Positions 59,955-64,000 of a stretch of 64,000 nucleotides of DNA are shown here, in pieces. Source of the stretch: Microbacterium sp. GTDB taxonomy: Bacteria > Actinomycetota > Actinomycetes > Actinomycetales > Microbacteriaceae. The notes under the pieces were generated by a model, which was not told the origin of the DNA, searched no databases, and saw nothing but the letters and a program-made list of their open reading frames with translations. How positions within the stretch are numbered: the stretch's first letter is position 1; every line of letters begins with the position of its first letter. The stretch is from positions 372,001 to 436,000 of the forward strand of contig NZ_JAFKIP010000006.1 in the NCBI RefSeq assembly GCF_017305435.1, given 5' to 3'. The position numbers and the translations under genes were made by a program.

Positions 59955-60674
59955 GTGAACCAGCCCGCTCACCCGCTCGCCCGCTCGCGGGGCGGATCGC
60001 GCTCTCGCGCGACCCACTCCCTCGCGGCCGTGCTCGCCGAGGCGGTCGCCCTCCTCGATGAGCACGGCGCACAGGGGCTCACGCTGCGCGCCCTCGCCGC
60101 GCGCCTGGGCGGCGGCGCGGCGAGCCTGTACTGGTACGTGTCCGGGCGCGATGAGCTGCTCGACCTCGCCGCGGACTCCGTGCTGGGAGGAGTCCTGATC
60201 TCCGTCGCCGATGTCCGCACCGACGATCCGATCGCGGACCTGCGGACGATCGCCGTGGCGATGTTCGACGCGATCGTCGATCGACCGTGGCTCGGCGCCT
60301 ACGCGATGCGCAACACCGCCGCCCAGCCGAACTCGCTGCGCCTGTACGAGCGGATCGGCGAGGAGACGATGCGGCTGCCGCTCACCGCGCGCGAGCGGTT
60401 CCACGCGACCTCCGCCGTCGTCGGCTTCGTCATCGGCACCGCCGCCGACATGGGCCAGGAGCCCCCCGCCGAGGTGGTCTCGGGCGAGGTCAGCCGCGAC
60501 GAGTACATGGCGCGGGCGACCGCGCAGTGGCGTGCGCTCGATGCGACGGACTACCCGTTCATCCATCACATCGTCGACGAGTTCGCCGGGCACGACGACC
60601 GCGACCAGTTCCGCGCGGGACTGGACCTCCTCCTCGCCGGCCTCGAGCTCCGCGCGCAGGGTGGGCGTGCATGA
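59955..60674 (+). CDS. TetR family regulator (TetR_C class)
   Basis: 239 residues from GTG 59955. HTH: LAAVLAEAVALLDEHGAQGLTLRALAARLGGGAASLYWYVSGRDELLDLAAD, the form with the YWYV segment seen in tetracycline-repressor-like members. C-terminal helical ligand domain (LGAYAMRNTAAQPNSLRLYERIGEETM; FHATSAVVGFVIGTAADMG). It should repress the divergent MFS exporter through the GAACNNNGTTC array and respond to the exported drug. The PhzF gene overlaps its stop by ATGA. Confidence 0.9.
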   Translation: MNQPAHPLARSRGGSRSRATHSLAAVLAEAVALLDEHGAQGLTLRALAARLGGGAASLYWYVSGRDELLDLAADSVLGGVLISVADVRTDDPIADLRTIAVAMFDAIVDRPWLGAYAMRNTAAQPNSLRLYERIGEETMRLPLTARERFHATSAVVGFVIGTAADMGQEPPAEVVSGEVSRDEYMARATAQWRALDATDYPFIHHIVDEFAGHDDRDQFRAGLDLLLAGLELRAQGGRA

Positions 60675-61525
60675 GCGACCCCCGCATCCTGCGCTACACC
60701 GCCTTCAGCACCTCGACGGAGGGCGGGAATCCCGCCGGCGTCGTCCTGGATGCCGCGGCCCTCTCCGACCGCGAGATGCAGGCGATCGCGACCGAGGTGG
60801 ATTACGCCGAGACCGCGTTCGTCACGGGGGCGATTCCGGGCGGCGCCCTCGCGATCCGGTACTTCTCCCCCATCGCCGAGGTGCCCTTCTGCGGCCACGC
60901 GACCGTCGCGACGGCAGTCGCACTCGCCGATCACGGGCTCGCCGAACCGGGATCCACCGTCGTGTTCGCGACGCCCGTCGGCCCGGTGGAGATCCGCGTC
61001 ACGCGCGATACCGACGGGGCGCGGGCGGCGTTCACGAGCGTCGCGCCGTCGGTGACCGCGCTCGAGCCGACCGACCTCGCCGCGATCCTCGAGCTGCTGG
61101 GGCTGTCTCCCGTCGACCTCGACGCGACCTTGCCGCCGCGGATCGCCGACGCGGGCAACCCGCACCCCGTTCTCACGGTCGCCGACGGCGAGGACTTCGA
61201 CGCGTTCCGCTTCGAGCCGGATGCCGTGCGCGCACTGATGGATGCCCGCGGCTGGCCCGCCACGATCACCGTTCTGCATCGCGTCGGGCCGCGCACGTTC
61301 GCCGCCCGGAACCTCTTCCCCGTCGGTCGCATCACCGAGGACCCGGCGACCGGCTCCGCCGCGGCGGCTGTCGGCGCCTACCTGCGCGAGCTGGGTGCGG
61401 TCGATGCTCCCGAGCGGGTCGAGATCCGGCAGGGCGCGCACGTGGGGCGCCCCGGCATCCTCACGGTCGACATTCCGACCACAGGCGGAATCACCGTCTC
61501 GGGGCACGCCGTCGAGTTGACGTGA
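60671..61525 (+). CDS. PhzF family protein (phenazine biosynthesis-like isomerase/epimerase)
   Basis: 284 residues from ATG 60671. Two-fold diaminopimelate-epimerase-like fold; the catalytic glutamate is in EVDYAETAFV (about residue 46), with STEGGNPAGVVLD, PFCGHATVATAVAL and a C-terminal EDPATGSAAAAVGAYL. PhzF relatives isomerise small acids, but most genomic members have no known substrate. It is co-translated with the TetR-type regulator; whether it modifies the compound exported by the MFS protein is speculation. Confidence 0.9.
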   Translation: MSDPRILRYTAFSTSTEGGNPAGVVLDAAALSDREMQAIATEVDYAETAFVTGAIPGGALAIRYFSPIAEVPFCGHATVATAVALADHGLAEPGSTVVFATPVGPVEIRVTRDTDGARAAFTSVAPSVTALEPTDLAAILELLGLSPVDLDATLPPRIADAGNPHPVLTVADGEDFDAFRFEPDAVRALMDARGWPATITVLHRVGPRTFAARNLFPVGRITEDPATGSAAAAVGAYLRELGAVDAPERVEIRQGAHVGRPGILTVDIPTTGGITVSGHAVELT

Positions 61526-61550
61526 CTCCGCTCGAGGGGCATGACGCTTG

Positions 61551-61569
61551 TTAGGTTAGGCAAGCCTAA
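61551..61569. promoter_or_regulatory. DtxR/IdeR iron box
   Basis: TTAGGTTAGGCAAGCCTAA matches the 19-bp iron-regulator consensus TTAGGTTAGSCTAACCTAA at 17 positions. It ends 14 bp before ATG 61584, so iron-loaded repressor would block transcription of the SIP gene. Confidence 0.85.
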
Positions 61570-61583
61570 GTAAGCTCGGAGTC

Positions 61584-62006
61584 ATGGACTCCTCCCCCTC
61601 CCGTGGCGTTCCCGCGCACTTCCTGATCGCCGGCGATGCGGGCGACCTGCCCTTCCTCGACCGACTCCTCAGCCGACTTCCCTCGGACGCGTACGGACAG
61701 GTCTTCATCGAGGTCGCGACGGCATTCCAGATCACCGAGCTGCCGGCCCCCGTGGGGATGACCGTCACCTGGCTCGTGAACAACTCGGCGACGCGCGCCG
61801 AGCCCCGCGGCGAACTGGCCGCGCGTGCCGCCGTCGCCTGGGTCGCCGAGTGGATGCCGGAGACCCAGGACGCCCACGAAGCGCCGTATGTCATGTGGAT
61901 CGGCGGGACGACGAGCGTCGTCCTCGACCGGCTGCACGACCGTCTCGGCGATCGCCTCGATCGGCTGCATCTGCACCACCAGCACGAGCACGGGCAGGGG
62001 CACTGA
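61584..62006 (+). CDS. siderophore-interacting protein (SIP) domain protein
   Basis: 140 residues. The core FLIAGDAGDLPFLDRLLSRLPSDAYGQVFIEVA and the final strand-helix (PYVMWIGGTTSVVLDRLHDRLGDR) match the C-terminal NAD(P)H-binding half of siderophore-interacting ferric reductases. The N-terminal flavin domain is absent and no partner reductase is adjacent. The C-terminus is His-rich (LHLHHQHEHGQGH), which could bind metal. The iron box just upstream shows iron-starvation control. It may supply electrons or bind a separate flavin protein. Confidence 0.85.
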   Translation: MDSSPSRGVPAHFLIAGDAGDLPFLDRLLSRLPSDAYGQVFIEVATAFQITELPAPVGMTVTWLVNNSATRAEPRGELAARAAVAWVAEWMPETQDAHEAPYVMWIGGTTSVVLDRLHDRLGDRLDRLHLHHQHEHGQGH

Positions 62007-62054
62007 GGAGGGACCCGCGACGCGATCGCCGCACGTCCCTCGCACAGCTCGTGC

Positions 62055-62264
62055 TCAGGTCGTCTTCGGTCTGCGTGCGAGCGACACCGAAGCGAAGACG
62101 GTCACGACGACGCCGAGCGTGACGGCCGTGGCGACGATGAGCCACTCAGCGGCCGGCTCGCGCGCGGCGAGGCCGGTGCCGAGCAGAACGGCGAGGACGA
62201 CGCCGATGAGGCAGATGACCGCTCCGACCATCGCGAGGACACGCAGGGCGCTCGTAGACCACAT
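62055..62264 (-). CDS. small two-helix membrane protein
   Basis: 69 residues from ATG 62264 (GGAGAAGCC upstream; a TTG at 62294 gives a longer but unlikely frame). Two hydrophobic helices, VLAMVGAVICLIGVVLAVLLG and WLIVATAVTLGVVVTVFASVSL, and a basic end (ARRPKTT). Function unknown. It converges on the SIP gene with a 48-bp gap and lies 22 bp after the binding-protein gene. Confidence 0.7.
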   Translation of the reverse strand: MWSTSALRVLAMVGAVICLIGVVLAVLLGTGLAAREPAAEWLIVATAVTLGVVVTVFASVSLARRPKTT

Positions 62265-62286
62265 GGCTTCTCCGATCACGTTCCGA

Positions 62287-62985
62287 TCAGACAAGGGTGA
62301 AGCTGTGCCGCTCGATGATGGGCGTCATCTTCTCCGACGCGAAGAGGGCGAGGACTTTTTCCGCCGCGACGGAGTCGGTGGATGCCGTGGCGACGGCGCC
62401 CGAGAAGGTCGTGTCGATCGCGCAGTCGGCCGGCAGCACGCCGAGAACGCGGATGCCGGGCTGGCCGACGAGCTCACTGAGCTGCTGGAAACCGAGGTCG
62501 ACGTCTCCCGCGGCGAGGGAGGCGGCAACCGGGATACCGGGACGCGCCTGCACGAGCCGGTCGCCGAGCTCGCCGGTGAGCCCCCACTCCTCGATCATCC
62601 CGACGAGGGCGGTGCCGCTGGGGCCCGTCGAGTAGCCCACTCGCCCCGCGGCGCGGAGCGCGGCGCGGAGGCCCGAAGCGTCGTCGAACGCCGTACCGGT
62701 GGGCGACGACGCGGCGTCGACGCCCTCCGACGGCACCGCGACGGCGACCTGCGAGAGCGCGATCGGCGTGACCGTCGACGCGTCCACGTGCCCGTCTCGG
62801 GCGAGGCGCGCGAGCGCACCGGACGCGAGGAAGACGAGGTCGACCGGCTCACCCGCTGCGACGCGCGCCTCGGCATCCACCCCGCCCACCGATTCGATCT
62901 CGAGCGACGGCGCGCCGGCGGCGTGTGCCGCGGCCGCGAGGTCGGCGAGGAGCGCGCGCGTCGCCATCGACGAGATCGCCCTCAT
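62287..62985 (-). CDS. substrate-binding (ModA-like) protein without signal peptide
   Basis: 232 residues. Type 2 periplasmic-binding fold like molybdate or small-anion binders: SLEIESVGGVDAEARVAAGEPVDLVFLASGALARLARDG, AVAVPSEG, GYSTGPSGTALVGMIEEWG and GDVDLGFQQLSELVGQPGIRVLGVLP. There is no signal peptide or lipobox, so it should be cytoplasmic. Its ATG overlaps the stop of the aldo/keto reductase gene (ATGA). No permease or HTH is associated. Ligand unknown. Confidence 0.82.
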   Translation of the reverse strand: MRAISSMATRALLADLAAAAHAAGAPSLEIESVGGVDAEARVAAGEPVDLVFLASGALARLARDGHVDASTVTPIALSQVAVAVPSEGVDAASSPTGTAFDDASGLRAALRAAGRVGYSTGPSGTALVGMIEEWGLTGELGDRLVQARPGIPVAASLAAGDVDLGFQQLSELVGQPGIRVLGVLPADCAIDTTFSGAVATASTDSVAAEKVLALFASEKMTPIIERHSFTLV

Positions 62986-63992
62986 GCGTCCCCCTCGGGC
63001 ACGACGCCATCGAACGACTCGGCGTCGACTTCGGCGGCCGGGCCGGGCGCATAGCGCGGCCCCGAGACCGTCGCGGTGTCGATCAGGGCGCCGGCACGCG
63101 CGAGCAGCTCCGCCGGGACGGCGACATCCAGCGCGGCGACGTCCTCCTGCAGGTGCGCGACGCTCGTCGTCCCCGGGATCGGCACGACGTGATCTCCGCG
63201 GGACAGCAACCAGGCGAGCGCGAGCTGGGCGGGCGTGCACCCCGCCTCGGCCGCGAGCGCGTTCCACGCCGGGAGGAGCGCCGCGTTGGCGGGCCAGTGC
63301 GCCGGCTGGAAACGCGGCATCCCGCGGCGGATATCGCCTTCGACGAGGGATGCCGGGTCGGTCACCCCATCGGCGAGGAAGCCGCGCGCGACGGGCGAGA
63401 ACGCGACGAGGGCGATCCCGAGGTCCGCCGTGGCGTCGAGCATGCCGAGCTCGGGGTTGCGGCTCCACAGCGAGTACTCGTTCTGCACCGCGACAATGGG
63501 GGCGGCGACGGGGGCGACCTCGAGGGCTTCGCGCAGGCGCGCGACGGACACCTCGGACAGGCCGATCGCACCGATCTTCCCGGCCGCGACGAGGTCGGCG
63601 AGGGCTCCCACGCTCTCGGCGATGGGCACACGCTTGTCCCAGCGGTGCAGGTAGTAGAGGTCGATGTGCTCGACGCCGAGGCGCGACAGCGACGCGTCGA
63701 CCTGCCGGCGCAGCGTCTCGGGGCGCCCGTCGATCACCTTCACGCCACTCTCGAGGGCCATGCCGCCTTTGCTCGCGAGGACGATCTCCTCGCGCCAGCC
63801 CGGCATCGCGCGCAGAGCCGACCCGACGAGCTCCTCGTTGCGGCCCCCGCCGTAGAGCGTCGCCGTGTCGAGCATGCCGACACCCAGGTCTCGCGCCGCG
63901 CGCAGCAGCGCGAGCCCTTCCGCGGGCGACGGGGCGACGCCGTACGCGTGGCTCAGGTTCATGCACCCGAGACCCATCCGGGGCAGGCTCAC
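62982..63992 (-). CDS. aldo/keto reductase
   Basis: 336 residues from GTG 63992; because the frame stays open to the window edge, an earlier start is possible. Catalytic residues are visible: Asp and Tyr in MLDTATLYGGGRNEELVG, Lys in LASKGG and His in DLYYLHRWD. IAESVGALADLVAAGKIGAIGLSEVS and the C-terminal VPIPGTTSVAHLQED (cofactor loop) are typical of the YajO/AKR11-13-like group using NADPH. It reduces aldehydes or quinones. It is coupled to the signal-less binding protein. Confidence 0.9.
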   Translation of the reverse strand: MSLPRMGLGCMNLSHAYGVAPSPAEGLALLRAARDLGVGMLDTATLYGGGRNEELVGSALRAMPGWREEIVLASKGGMALESGVKVIDGRPETLRRQVDASLSRLGVEHIDLYYLHRWDKRVPIAESVGALADLVAAGKIGAIGLSEVSVARLREALEVAPVAAPIVAVQNEYSLWSRNPELGMLDATADLGIALVAFSPVARGFLADGVTDPASLVEGDIRRGMPRFQPAHWPANAALLPAWNALAAEAGCTPAQLALAWLLSRGDHVVPIPGTTSVAHLQEDVAALDVAVPAELLARAGALIDTATVSGPRYAPGPAAEVDAESFDGVVPEGDA

Positions 63993-64000
63993 GCGAGCTG

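Noticed and set aside
60671..61525. Phenazine biosynthesis cluster around the PhzF protein
   Set aside because: No other phenazine genes; PhzF-like proteins are widespread with unknown substrates.
1..64000. CRISPR arrays, rRNA operons, insertion sequences or prophage
   Set aside because: No regularly spaced direct repeats, rRNA stretches, transposase or structural phage genes were seen on either strand.

Overview
The window is a 64 kb piece of a high-GC actinobacterial chromosome. Dense short-spaced genes, frequent GTG starts, ATGA/GTGA stop-start overlaps, an IdeR/DtxR-type iron box, an LAxTG wall-anchor motif and protein types such as DUF7882-like and DUF5684-like point to Microbacteriaceae, most likely Microbacterium; this assignment is inferred from gene content. 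I see no phage, insertion sequence, CRISPR array, rRNA or plasmid signature. The window looks like a stable chromosomal segment rich in sugar catabolism. It starts inside a class III aminotransferase and ends near the start of an aldo/keto reductase.

Layout. 1-7.1 kb: aminotransferase end, hydrolase, Lrp regulator divergent from a Met/Cys gamma-lyase, an oxidoreductase/TIM-barrel sugar pair, and a formylglycine-generating enzyme operon with two DUF202 membrane proteins. 7.1-14.4 kb: tRNA-Arg(ACG), an SDR, small proteins, aldose epimerase, rhodanese, PadR regulator, FUSC membrane protein and a small alarmone synthetase.

14.4-30.4 kb is the centrepiece, a uronide/polysaccharide utilisation locus. 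An 11-gene leftward operon encodes a DUF2264 protein, an ABC importer (binding protein and two permeases), a YesL-like protein, a GH88 unsaturated glucuronyl hydrolase, an FAH-fold hydrolase, KduD, KduI, KDG kinase and KDPG aldolase. A back-to-back divergent promoter pair separates it from a three-gene rightward operon: a heparinase II/III-like protein, a chimeric DeoR-LacI regulator, and a hexapeptide acyltransferase fused to an alpha/alpha domain. The two candidate lyases have no signal peptides, so oligosaccharides are probably imported, cut in the cytoplasm to unsaturated uronates and converted to pyruvate plus glyceraldehyde-3-phosphate.

30.4-40.1 kb: a second oxidoreductase, a large secreted GH43 enzyme with carbohydrate-binding modules and a sortase signal, a reverse transsulfuration pair (CBS-like and CGS/CGL-like) divergent from O-acetylhomoserine sulfhydrylase, and a class III aminotransferase. 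40.2-47.4 kb: a second ABC sugar operon with class II ketose-bisphosphate aldolase, an ADP-dependent kinase and a mannose-6-phosphate isomerase-like protein, divergent from a DeoR regulator. 47.5-52.0 kb: a convergent DUF7882-like paralogue pair, small proteins, a fatty acid desaturase, an ROK kinase and membrane proteins. 52.0-57.0 kb: a beta-glucoside operon (GH1 and ABC importer) divergent from a TetR regulator with a clear operator. 57.1-64 kb: a DUF3500 lipoprotein, an MFS exporter with a TetR regulator and a triple operator, PhzF, an iron-box-controlled SIP protein, a small membrane protein, a signal-less binding protein and the aldo/keto reductase.

None of the three ABC sugar importers has an ATPase gene in the window, so a shared MsiK-type ATPase encoded elsewhere is expected.
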